NCBI GenBank assembly: GCA_030581615.1
Contig: JAKTTT010000025.1
Span: forward strand, 62,001 to 126,000
From: Alloascoidea africana
Taxonomy: Eukaryota > Ascomycota > Alloascoideomycetes > Alloascoideales > Alloascoideaceae
Direction: 5' to 3'
DNA length: 64,000 nucleotides
This document shows, piece by piece, positions 53,383-62,740 of this stretch. How positions within the stretch are numbered: position 1 is the stretch's first letter; each line of letters starts with the position of its first letter. The notes under the pieces are model-generated. The model had not been told where the DNA came from. It did no database searches and saw only the letters and a list, made by a program, of their open reading frames with translations. Both the position numbers and the translations under genes were made by a program.

Positions 53383-55185
53383 ACGTAGTTCACATGAACG
53401 TTCCAGCAACCATGCCCCTACACTATTCAATAGACAATTGAAACACAACCGCAATAAAAATCTACTTGGTATTACCCTTATCTGAATCTCTAGACATTTC
53501 TACATCTTTTTTACAAGTCCGCGAATTATGACCAACATTCCCGCAAGTACGACATCGCCGAAACAGTCGCCGCAGCTTGCCTCGACCTGCCACCAGATTG
53601 CCTTGTTTCATGAGCTACCTGCTTATCCACCTCCTTCTGAGCTATAAGGTCTTGACCTTCTCCTACCGAAAGGGCTCCTCCTAGATGTATGCGTGTCTTT
53701 GTAGCCCTTCGGCGCTTGCTAAATCTCTCATTCGCCTCGCGAAGTGACTTGTTCTCAGCGTGCCGGAGGGCCTCCCGGTGCATAAAAGACTGAGCTCCTT
53801 TAGAAATCTTGTCAACAGCTTCATCAATTGATGTTGGAGAGCTGCTCTGGTGTCGGGCAATTCGATCTTTGATGTAGGCAGACTGCGAAGCGGCTTGTTG
53901 AAGGGTCTGCGGCGTCGAAGAGACCCAAGGGTCAGTCTCTAGTAGGAGGAGCCAGTTGGTGTCGGAGTCCGTAACTTCACATCCAGCTTGCCAAGGACAA
54001 CTTCAGGGTCATGAGGCACTAAACCTGATCCCTAAATCCGCCCTTGATGTTTTGTATTGTGAAAACCGAGCTGAAGATGGTTAAGAGGGCAGCAAAGAAA
54101 TCGACCTTGGTGATGTGGGTAGTATGGTACTTCATACGCTCCTAAATCTGTTGACTATTTGCCTTCTTAAACGGACTGAACTGACCAACATCAAGCGGCT
54201 GCAGTCCATCGTCGTGAAGGGGGCCTACCACCTCGGCAATTGGTACTCAGAGAACAACCTCCCGCATTCCTGGGTCATCAAACCTACAGAAAATGGATGG
54301 ACAAATAATTCTACTGGCCTCGATTGACAAACATACAATAGGTCGAGGCCAGTAGAATTATTTGTCCATCCATTTTCTGTAGGTTTGATGACCCAGGAAT
54401 GCGGGAGGTTGTTCTCTGAGTACCAATTGCCGAGGTGGTAGGCCCCCTTCACGACGATGGACTGCAGCCGCTTGATGTTGGTCAGTTCAGTCCGTTTAAG
54501 AAGGCGTATAGTCGACAGATTGAGGATCGTATGAAGTACCATACTACCCACATCACCAAGGTCGATTTCTTTGCTGCCCTCTTAGCCATCTTCAGCTCGG
54601 TTTTCAAAGTACAAAACATCAAGGGCGGATTTAGGGTATCAGGTTTGGTGCCTCATGACCCTGAAGTTGTCCTTACCAAGCTGGATGTGAAGTTACGGAC
54701 TCCGACACCAACTGGCTCCCCAACCTTCGGCGTTGATTCCCTGGATAACCGTGACCCATTCCCGGTTACCAGGCTGTAGTGTCTTGGCCTTTCCTCTTCT
54801 TTCAGAACCTGTAACTGCCGTAGAGGATGATATCACACCTAGCATAAAGCCCGTCTCATCAAAATTGTAAAAATCGGCATCAACAACACCATGCTTGGCT
54901 CTTAAAGCGTGCCTTGAGCTCTGGTTGTCGCTTGACGAAGTGTGTAGCCCAGTGCTTCCTGACTCGTCCGCCATCACGCTCTGCGAGCAGGAGATTAGCC
55001 ATATCTTCAACTCTAGAGAGGTGGGGAGAAAATCATTGGGCATCAAGGTTAAGGATGAGCTTGACTAGATTCTCCTCTTCTAGCTGGGTCAACCGCATCG
55101 AATTGGCAGGAATATGAATGGGGAGGTTAGGTAGAACAGGAGAAGGTGGAGTGTACGGTTGTGTGGAATGTTCGCATGTGAACGT
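53383..55185 (-). mobile_element. pogo-family (DDE/Tc1-mariner) DNA transposon, rearranged by internal inverted duplication
   Basis: About 1.8 kb, bounded by TA duplications (53381-53382 and 55186-55187) and imperfect terminal inverted repeats (left ACGTAGTTCACATGAACG; right end reads ACGTTCACATGCGAAC on the minus strand, both continuing TTCCA..CAACC). Coding pieces match the fungal pogo transposase. On the minus strand: LTQLEEENLVKLILNLDAQ (about 55100-55044), the DDE start DFYNFDETGFMLGV with REWVTVIQGINAEGW, then SWVIKPTENGWTNN, and at the left end REANERFSKRRRATKTR, GGALSVGEGQDLIAQKEVD and a zinc-knuckle-like HNSRTC. The N-terminal DNA-binding domain is largely missing, part of the catalytic core is deleted, and the middle is an inverted duplication, so it cannot be active. 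Confidence 0.88.
53949..54719. repeat. long inverted repeat (375-bp arms, 19-nt loop) inside the pogo element
   Basis: Left arm 53949-54323 and right arm 54343-54719 are reverse complements around the 19-nt spacer 54324-54342. The inner 163 bp (54343-54505 against its partner) are identical. In the outer part I count about eleven substitutions and one 1-base indel, so the arms are about 97% identical overall. Each arm joins transposase middle and C-terminal sequence in opposite directions, so both arms carry the same aberrant junction (at ACGACGATGGAC), and one arm is a copy of the other. Confidence 0.93.
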
Positions 55186-55187
55186 TA

Positions 55188-55822
55188 GCTTTACTGTTAA
55201 GTTATCTGTTATTTAAGAAACACAACATAGTTCATCAATATAAAGCATCTCTTTGAGATATCATAAAATATCCGCATGATTTGTGAAAATAACAAAGGGA
55301 AGGTCAGGTAGACATTTCGAATTGTGTTTGATAATGGAATAGAACAGTAGCCGTACTATTGATCCTGACGGATGATACTATAAATCCTCACAACAATATT
55401 GCGCGATGATTTGTCTATCCCAGAGTAGAGAAAACAACGGTACTGTATAATTTTACAAATAGTACACAGTCTTAACAGTGTTTCTTCTGGCTCTTCACCA
55501 GGAAGCAAGGCAAGGCAAGACAAGACAAGTGCGTTTAGTGTTACTAACCAACCTGAGCTTCAAGAAATATGAGCGTTAACGTAGAACCTCCCCGTAAAAC
55601 AGCTCTGTATCGAAGACTCGTCATGTATCTCGTGAGAACATGAGTGCCGTGCACATTTGTAGATACACGGTTTCGTAAAGAATAACAATCGTTACAGGTA
55701 TGGTACGATAAATAAAAACTCTGAACTCGATTGATTATCATCAATTACCCCCGAAAAAAAAGAAGATACTAGTACTAAACTAAACTGATATTTAAAGCAG
55801 ATAAATATACTATGCCAAATTT
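55188..55822. other. spacer between the transposon and HRD1
   Basis: AT-rich, no gene seen. It includes a short AAGGCAAGGCAAGACAAGACAAG repeat tract near 55506-55528. Confidence 0.4.
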
Positions 55823-57848
55823 TCACCTTATAACCTGTTTTCCCTTTCCTATATAAGATTTGGAATGGTCATCATGATCCAAAGGAATTGTATCTGGAAT
55901 TTCAGATTGATTATTTTCTTCTGTATTCAACAGTTCCAAAGCCATTGATCCTGAACTTGTTGACATTTCTTGCCATAATGGGACCCAAGTATCTTCATCT
56001 AACATAACCTCGTATCTTGTTGTTGTTTTGTCATTGCCTTGGGTGGCCCCTTGGGTGGCCCCTTGGGCCGGTCGTACAGGTAATACTGTCCAGTCTTTAG
56101 GCAAAGACATGTTCCCAGGCAATTTTAGACCATGGACAGGTTCACAAGTCGTTGGAGAAGATGTGGTAGAACTTAACGCTCCATTTTCTATCTCAGTTTT
56201 CAAACCTGAACCTGTATCGGGTCGATTTGTTTGAACTTGGGTATCAAATGAACCAATCTGTTCCATCATCTCTTTAACATTGTTTTCAATGGCTGCAAGT
56301 TCATCAAGTTGAGGATTAAATTCATTTTCCAACTTTTTTGATTCTGTTACAAAAAAATCCAAAGTTTTAACACCATCCACAAATTCTCGTTGTAGAGTTG
56401 TGTTATTCACTTGTATATGTTGAATATTCGTGTGAAGTGTGGAAAGACGTTCTTGTATCTGTCTCAATTTTGAATAATACGTGTTGAGTGAATCCGATGC
56501 ATTGACAGTATCTGAGTGTGTTTCTGTATCATGATTCGTATCGTTTGTGGTGGCAGTGGCCGTGGCCGTGGCCGTGGCAGCAGCAGTAGCAGTAGCAGCA
56601 GCATTCTGCTGCTGCTGCTGTTGATTTGGGGTATCAAAAACAGGTGCTCTACATACGGGGCATCTTTGGGATCGTTCCAACCAACTTTTCAAACATCCAT
56701 AATGGATAACATGGGAGCATGGTAATTTTTTGGGCACTAGACGTTGATTTGAATCAGGATCAAGAACCATTTCCTCCCGACAGATTATACAAATATTGTT
56801 TCTTTCCAAGTCCGATTCCGAAGCGGTTTCCAACCGTGTATTCAATTCATTCGATGCTCTTCTGAATCGGATTAGATCCGCTACACGGGTGACGAAAACG
56901 GAAAATGAAATGTAAAGATCATGGAAGACATGGATCGGGAGTCCATATTTACCAGTGAAAAGAATTAGAAAGATTGCGTATGCAATGACACGGATCAAAC
57001 TGATTGCAATTTCAAGACACATCATGATTAAACCTTTATTTTCCATCGAATCCTCGGTTTCATGTCTTGATAAATAAACCATCTCACAAAAGTTTACAAA
57101 GACTTTGCAAGCCAAAGAGATAAGGTCGATTGCTAACAAGCCGTATTCGAAACCAAACATGAGGATTATGGAGGCAGCACCACTTGAGAAAGTTTCATTG
57201 AGGCAATATTTCATCAACCAAAAATCGGATTGAAATAGGATGAGGAGGGCTAGTAAAGAGCGACAAAAGATGACTTGTCGGATATGGGTAGAGCTTTGAA
57301 ACAGGTATTCGTATCGATCAGCGACAATCCAATGGAAAACGCGAAGGAATAGAAGTAATAGTGAAAAAAAGGCGAATTTGAAGGTGAATTCGGAACGGAA
57401 GGTTGCAAAAGCGAAAAGGCTATTTGTGATTGTGTACCATGCTCTTTCGTAGACGTGATCACGTTCGATGGGTCGTAATTCACCAAACAGGAGGGATTGG
57501 AACAGTTTCCCCGATAACATGATGAGGACGAGGCCCCAATTTGCGAGAGTCTGGGAGAAATGTTAGTGATGGATATGAACATTAACATGGGTAATACATA
57601 CGAGTAAATTTAGGCCCTCTGAGAGCGCGATACAGGCGGAAAAGAAGTTGGGACGGTCGACAAAGGCTATGAACATGGCACCGAGGGCCAGGACGGTGCT
57701 GAACTGGATCTGAGGTTAGAACATGTTGCCAGGTCAGAACAGACACAGACAGCAGTAGCAGTAGCAGTAGCAGTAGCCACAGCCACGGCCACGGCAGTAG
57801 TAGTAGCACAAGACTCACCAGAGCGTAGGGGACAAATCTGACTTGCAT
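55823..57848 (-). CDS. HRD1: Hrd1 ERAD RING-H2 ubiquitin ligase, three exons
   Basis: ER-membrane E3 ligase and retrotranslocation channel of ER-associated degradation. Exons 57848-57819, 57709-57602 and 57550-55823 join to 621 residues. Intron 1 (109 nt) has GTGAGT, TTCTAAC and CAG; intron 2 (51 nt) has GTATGT, CACTAAC and CAG. The first two exons encode the first membrane region (MQVRFVPYALIQFSTVLAL, then GAMFIAFVDRPNFFSACIAL), and exon 3 starts TLANWGLVLIMLSGKLFQSLLFGELR, the conserved Hrd1 block. Several more hydrophobic helices follow, then the RING-H2 (CIICREEM...CSHVIHYGC...CPVC). The tail has polyQ and Ala-Thr runs and a coiled-coil stretch. Calling only the long exon would drop the N-terminal membrane segments. 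Confidence 0.95.
57725..57809. repeat. trinucleotide/hexanucleotide microsatellite within HRD1 intron 1
   Basis: AGCAGTAGCAGTAGCAGTAGCAG followed by GCCACAGCCACGGCCACGGC within the intron. A related CAG/CTG-rich tract occurs in HRD1 exon 3 (about 56555-56625), where it encodes the polyQ and Ala-Thr runs. Confidence 0.8.
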
Positions 57849-58051
57849 TGTGGGATTGCACTCAGACGAGAAGAGCCGGGGCCATGGAGAACCGAGAACC
57901 TAGACAGCCGTGGAGGAAAGATAAAGATAAAGATGAAGTTGAAGTTGAGACTGAGGCAGAAGAGAAACACCCATACACCATCCAGCTTCACGATCCAGCT
58001 TCACCAGCTTCACCAGCTTCAGCTTCAGGTTCACCGGCGAGAACACCCACG
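57849..58051. promoter_or_regulatory. compact bidirectional promoter HRD1/OPA3-like gene
   Basis: 203 bases if the OPA3-like gene starts at 58052. An in-frame ATG at 57884 would shrink it to 35 bases, which is unlikely for a promoter. A CAGCTTCA-type repeat lies at about 57990-58025. Confidence 0.5.
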
Positions 58052-58656
58052 ATGAGCACGATAGCGATGAAGCTGACGTCGGTGCTGATCCGGCAGCTGG
58101 CCAAGCCCATGGCGGTGAGTGTGGACGGTTGCAAAGGTCACTCTCGGACACTAACACACCGACCGGTTGCAGAACTCGATCAAGGCCCAGGCCAAGCAGC
58201 ATCCCAACTTCAAACGGGCGTGTATCCGGTTTGCCCAGGGCCTCCATCGCACGGACGTGCGACTACGGCTGGCGCTGCTGGGCGAGGACAACGTGCAACG
58301 GATCCGGCCGCTGAACGACGCGCGGGCGATCGAGAACGGGGCGAACTTTCTGTCGGAGACCTTCATCTTGTGAGTTCCGAGCTTCAGCTTCAGCTTCAAT
58401 TGTTGGTTACTACGCTGCTACACTGCTAACCACACGAGTCCCGAGTAGCACGGTTGCCGGCGGGCTGATTCTGCTGGAGAGCTTCCGGTCGCACCGCAAA
58501 GAGGTGCAACGGCGAGAGACGGTGGCCGACGACATTCGCACGCTCCAGGACGAGCTGGAGCTGCTGAAGCGGCAGCTACAGGAGCACAAGCCAGTGCCAG
58601 TGCCAGTGCCAGTGCCAGTGCAAGTACCGGTGGAGAAGAACAAAAGTGATAAATAG
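58052..58656 (+). CDS. OPA3-like mitochondrial protein, three exons
   Basis: Relative of the human optic-atrophy-3 protein, a mitochondrial membrane protein of unsettled function. Exons 58052-58114, 58173-58369 and 58449-58656 join to 155 residues. Intron 1 (58 nt) has GTGAGT, CACTAAC and GCAG; intron 2 (79 nt) has GTGAGT, TGCTAAC and TAG. The start MSTIAMKLTSVLIRQLAKPMA is the conserved OPA3 N-terminus, joined to NSIKAQAKQHPNFKR. The middle has VRLRLALLG and RPLNDARAIENGANFLSETF, the hydrophobic TVAGGLILLES spans the third join, and a coiled coil follows. The C-terminus is a Pro-Val repeat from a CCAGTG microsatellite. An upstream in-frame ATG at 57884 would add a charged 56-residue leader not seen in the family. 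Confidence 0.88.
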
Positions 58657-58680
58657 ATTTTTGTATATACAATGGCATGT

Positions 58681-59433
58681 CTACTCGTCTCCAGCCGATT
58701 GCTTGAGGTCTGGTGGCCCCACGAGATAGTGCTCGCGCAGCCAGCGCAGCTCCGCGATGCTCTCGAGAATGTCGCTGCGGGCCGTGTGGGCTTTGATCTT
58801 GGGCGGTTTCTGGTCCATCAGGGCCGGATGGTGACGGGCGCCCATCTCGGCGATGGCAGACACGTCGAGGGTGCGGTACCAGAGGTGGGCCGCGACCTGA
58901 AGGAGATGGAGTCAGTGTTAGCACCAGCACCAGCCCCAACATATATAGACCAGAGGAATACTCACGCTGGGCATCTCGCGCATCAGAAAGACTTTGTCCA
59001 TGTAGACCGAGTTGCCTGCGATCGGCGCCGTCCTGGGCTCGGGCACGAACCGCTGGATGTAGTCCAGCAGCTGTTCTTCCACGGCCGCCAGGCTGTTCGA
59101 GGACGAGAGCACCTGGTTCCAGAGCCCCGAACGCGTGTGCTGCTCGCGGCACCAGGGGCCCATCTGCTCGAGCACCGCGGCCGGCCAGTGCACGAAGGCG
59201 TGAAAGCCGTCGCGGTCCAGCAGCTCGAGGTCGCCGTCCGTGACGAAGCAGCACACCTCGAGAATGTGGTCGTGGAACACGTCCAGCCCGGTCATCTGCC
59301 GCAGTGACACGAAGCGTCACGAAGTGTCAGTGTGAGGACGAGGTCAAGTGCTCGGGCACATAGGTCTTACCTCGCAGTCGATCCACACGAGCGGTGCTGG
59401 TGGTGCTGGTGGTGGTGCTGATGGTGGCTCCAT
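58681..59433 (-). CDS. REX2: Rex2 oligoribonuclease (DEDDh exonuclease), three exons
   Basis: 3'-5' exonuclease of the oligoribonuclease family that degrades tiny RNAs and trims U5 and 5S RNAs. Exons 59433-59371, 59295-58966 and 58896-58681 join to 202 residues. Introns are 75 and 69 nt with GTAAGA and GTGAGT donors and branch sites CACTGAC and TGCTAAC. The first catalytic motif is split by intron 1: LVWIDCE then MTGLD. IAGNSVYMDKVFL holds the second Asp, and HTARSDILESIAELRWLREHYL the His-x4-Asp of DEDDh. Only 14 residues, Pro/Ala-rich, come before the catalytic domain, so a mitochondrial presequence is not evident. It is tail to tail with the OPA3-like gene, with 24 bases between stops. Confidence 0.94.
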
Positions 59434-59617
59434 TGGTGAACTGATGGTGTGTCTACTGGTGAACTTGTGAACTTGTGAACTGGCGATCGGGGCGATCTGG
59501 AGGAGCAACCTCCAAAAAGTGCTTTGTTACTAGACTCACTCTACATAGACAAGACTAAACAGCAAAAAGCTTCCCTCAGCTTTCAATTCAACTCAACTCA
59601 ATTCAATTCAATCCAAT

Positions 59618-60022
59618 TCAATTGTACTTGGCAATCAACTCGGTTGCAAACTCAATGTACCTGGTCCCAGCAGTTAGCACAACAGTCTGAGGCTTCAAAC
59701 ACCAGCTAAATACTCACTGCTTCTCCGCGTCCTCCGACGAAGTGCCCTTGAGATCCTCCCACGCCTGCCACTTGTACTTGCCCTTGAGATCAAACAGCCC
59801 GGGCTTGGCCGTCGTGTTGTCGCCCACCGTGGCCTGTTTGTACAGCCCGTACAGCTGGAGCAGCTCGTCGTCGCTGGGCCTGGTCTTGAGGTTCTGCACT
59901 GCGGTGGCCTGGACACAAGTTAGCACAATACCACACCGAGGTGATCTAATAACCTGGTGATCTGGTGATCTGGTGATCTAATGATCGTCTCTTACCTTGT
60001 CGGTGAATTCTTGGGAAACCAT
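59618..60022 (-). CDS. ACB1: acyl-CoA-binding protein, three exons
   Basis: Small cytosolic carrier of long-chain acyl-CoA esters. Exons 60022-59996, 59908-59718 and 59660-59618 join to 86 residues, about the length of S. cerevisiae Acb1. Introns are 87 and 57 nt with GTAAGA and GTGAGT donors and perfect TGCTAAC branch sites. The protein starts MVSQEFTDK and continues [38 protein letters not shown] (the acyl-CoA contact Tyr and Lys are kept) and ends [16 protein letters not shown]. Three CTG codons stand at conserved Leu positions in ELLQLYGLY, evidence for the standard CUG-Leu code. The last exon is 43 nt, and a frame-only call would miss both ends. Confidence 0.96.
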
Positions 60023-60197
60023 TTTGTTGGGGAAAAGGAGAAAAGAGAATGCCCGGCCTTTATATATCCATACACCGGACATCCACACACTTTGCTTCCT
60101 CCACTTTTACTTTATTTTACACTTTCCACTAGTTTTACTTTTACTTTCACTTTCACTTTCACTTGCCCTGGCATCTACAATCAATAATCAATAATAA

Positions 60198-61177
60198 TTA
60201 ACAACACCCCGTGGTCTTGATTCCCGAACCGTTGCCCACACTCACCGTATCGTCCGGTGTCCCTGTCTCCGTCTTGACATGCTCCTGAATCGTTTTCGCC
60301 AACTCAAAGAAAATCGAGTCCACGTTCATGTTGCTTTTTGCACTCGCCTCGATAAACGGAATCCCCAACTCATTCGCAAGTTCCCGTCCTTGTTCATACG
60401 AAACTGCCCTTGAATCCTCATCATCACATTTGTTCCCAACCAACATCAACTGTGCATCATCGTTCGCATGTTGCTTAACTGTCGAAAACCACGTTTGAAT
60501 GTCTAAAAAAATGGGTGTTAAAACCTCCATAACCGTAGAATCCAGAAATATTCTTACTTTCCCATGTTCTCTCATCAGTCACATCATACACCAGTATTAT
60601 CCCCATTGCCCCCCTGTAATACGCAGTGGTAATCGTCCTAAACCGTTCTTGACCTGTTGTTTCACGTTAGAAATCCCCTTGCTTCTTTCCAAAAGTCGCC
60701 TTAAAACGTACAATCCTGTACACACCTGCCGTATCCCAAACCTGTAATTTGATTCTTTTCCCATTCACTTCAATATTACGGATTTTGAAATCAATCCCAA
60801 TCGTCGTGATGAAACTGGGATTGAACTTGTCCTCGATAAATCGTAATAAAAGACACGATTTGCCGACTCCTATAAACATACAATCTTGTTAGTTCAAATA
60901 CGAAATATAAGTGCTAAGTGGTAGAGTATTGACCAGTCTTCGAGCAATATGCTCAGCACGGACATGAGCAAGCATTATCATTATCCAAACTCTTAACAAT
61001 TCCAAATTTGGAGTCCTGATCAAGATTGCCTGCTGGAGCGGTAGTCCGCATGCTAAAGTATGTCTCATGTGCTGGCAATACAACTCCACCAAAAAAGAAT
61101 CCGGGCATACCCGAGTCTCCGACCAGAAGCAGCTTCATGATCATGTCGTACGAACGAGTCTGCGGTCTGCTGGCCAT
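60198..61177 (-). CDS. SEC4: Sec4-type Rab GTPase (Rab8 family), four exons
   Basis: Small GTPase that drives secretory-vesicle tethering to the exocyst. Exons 61177-61111, 60869-60726, 60653-60558 and 60502-60198 join to 203 residues. Introns are 241, 72 and 55 nt with donors GTATGC, GTGTGT and GTAAGA. All G motifs appear once spliced: the P-loop GDSGVGKS is split by intron 1, the switch-II WDTAGQERF by intron 2, then LVGNKCD and EASAKSN. The C-terminus GCC is a double geranylgeranylation signal. The effector region [19 protein letters not shown] matches Sec4/Ypt1-Rab8; [14 protein letters not shown] and the RxWxNIQTW block favour Sec4 over Ypt1. Confidence 0.94.
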
Positions 61178-61449
61178 GATAATAATAACAATAACAATAA
61201 CGATAGTGTTTGGTGTTTAGGGTTTGATGATGGGTGATGGATGAGGGATGATCGTGGTTCAAAGTATGGTGTGGCAAGAGGAAAAGGAAAAGGAAAAGAT
61301 GGAAAAAAAAAGTTTGGCTGGTGGTGGCCTCAAAGCAATTTCCCATTTCCCATTTCCCATCTCAGCGAAACCAAAACATTTACTAAAGCTACAATCAACT
61401 GCAAAGCACAATCTGTATATATCGATTAAGACTACACCATATTTGCTCT

Positions 61450-62127
61450 TTAACGGTATCTCCACAAGCTGAGAGTATTGTGTTTCTTCCAAGTATGTCT
61501 TCTTCCAGCCTTGGTGTTATTATAACGATGACCCTTGTTAATTCCTCTACTCTTCTTACCAACCGAAGTGAGGCCACGTTGTTCACGATGCTTATGAACA
61601 GGGTTAACAATCCAATTGTAACGAGGATCCGAACGAATCACTGCATGTTGAGGATCAACAAGAATAACCTCAAAATACTTGTAAGTAGAGTCCTGATTAA
61701 TCCAATAGGAATTCAAAACTCTCAAGTTCGCAGCCCGACGTCCAACACGTTCTTCCGCAGTCGATTGCAACGATTTTTGATACTTGAGTTGCGTAACACC
61801 TTGGTTCGTGGGCTTACCATAGGTGGCTCCCTTGGGAACAGGTCTCTTACGACCACCACGACGAACTCGAATACGGTAAACAACAAACCCTTGCTTCGCC
61901 TTATATCCAAGACGACGGGCCTTATCCGGACGTGAAGGTCGTGAAGCACGATGAATAACGTTTAATTGACGATATTCCCAACATCTAACCCGATGCAAAA
62001 AACGATACACATCAGACTGCTTCTTTCTGCTGAGCTCCTCAATGTACTTGTAAGCTCCCACTATCAACCAAAATTGTTAGATCTTGGAATCGTAATGTAC
62101 TACATTCATTCATGACAATTACTCACT
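61450..62127 (-). CDS. RPL15: 60S ribosomal protein L15, start codon split by an intron
   Basis: Large-subunit ribosomal protein eL15 of 203 residues (GAYKYIEEL..., [53 protein letters not shown], ending LSLWRYR). eL15 proteins begin MGAYKY. The genomic frame upstream of GAYKY has no ATG; instead TAG|TGGGAGCTTAC is an intron acceptor. The donor GTGAGT is at 62126-62121, directly after an A (62127). Splicing out 62126-62061 (66 nt, branch ATCTAAC) joins A to TG and creates ATG GGA GCT. So the coding sequence is base 62127 plus 62060-61450. Upstream exon sequence contains no other ATG near the junction. Confidence 0.93.
62061..62126 (-). other. RPL15: intron splitting the RPL15 initiation codon
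   Basis: 66-nt intron read on the minus strand: donor GTGAGT, branch site ATCTAAC 14 bases before the acceptor, acceptor GATAG. It interrupts the start codon after its first base. Confidence 0.9.
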
Positions 62128-62249
62128 TGTTGCTACTGGTGTTGGTGCTGGTGTTGATGTTGATGGTGCTGGTGCTCGTGTTTGATGAGTTTCTCAAACT
62201 TGCGAAAAAAGGGCGAGAGTGTCCTAAAACGGAAATCGCAGTGACAGTG

Positions 62250-62303
62250 CACGTGATGTCATGTGTATATGGGTGTACAGAGCCCTAGAATGCAACACGT
62301 GAC
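62250..62303. promoter_or_regulatory. RPL15: RPL15 promoter: two CACGTGAY E-boxes and a GCCCTAG motif
   Basis: CACGTGAT at 62250-62257 and CACGTGAC at 62296-62303 are Cbf1-type sites; GCCCTAG at 62282-62288 resembles a Tbf1 (CCCTA) site. In Candida albicans, ribosomal-protein promoters use Tbf1 and Cbf1 instead of Rap1. The sites lie about 120-180 bases before the start base. Confidence 0.5.
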
Positions 62304-62740
62304 CCGGATTAACTTCCTCCTCCTCTTCGGGTCCCTTCCGGATAAATCTGCAAGGCTGTTTGGGCATCATTTGCAACAGAACAAGAACTTTGAAAATGGG
62401 AACTTGAGGATGAAGAAGAACAAAATCGTGGCTGGAGGAACTCTGCGTCAGGAATGAACTCCCGCTCCATCTATCACTTTTATTGTTTCCATTTCCATTT
62501 CCATCTCCATTTCACTGTCCAGAGGCAGGCACTCTACACTTTATTTTTTTTTGACCGACCCCTTACTTGTTCACTCGTTTGATTTTTGAAGCAGATCAGG
62601 CTGTTCCGCTTTCCGTTTTCCCGCCTTGCCATTTATCTCAATCATCATCGTGTTGATCTTTCACGCACTGCCTACTCTTACTCTTCTACTCTCACTTACA
62701 GGCACACATTGCCACTACCAATAATTCAAAATCCATCGAT
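62304..62740. promoter_or_regulatory. upstream region of the Ser/Thr-rich gene
   Basis: About 0.44 kb with TTTCCATTTCCATTTCC repeats (62485-62512) and a polyT tract near 62540. No gene was recognised. Confidence 0.4.

Noticed and set aside
54115-54551. two ORFs (54115-54327 + and 54225-54551 -) with nearly the same protein
   Set aside because: They are mirror readings of the palindrome arms, not two genes; both are transposase fragments joined to antisense sequence.
57884-58051. 56-residue N-terminal extension of the OPA3-like protein
   Set aside because: It would leave 35 bases between divergent genes, and OPA3 proteins begin near the MKLTSVLIRQLAKP block, so the ATG at 58052 is preferred.
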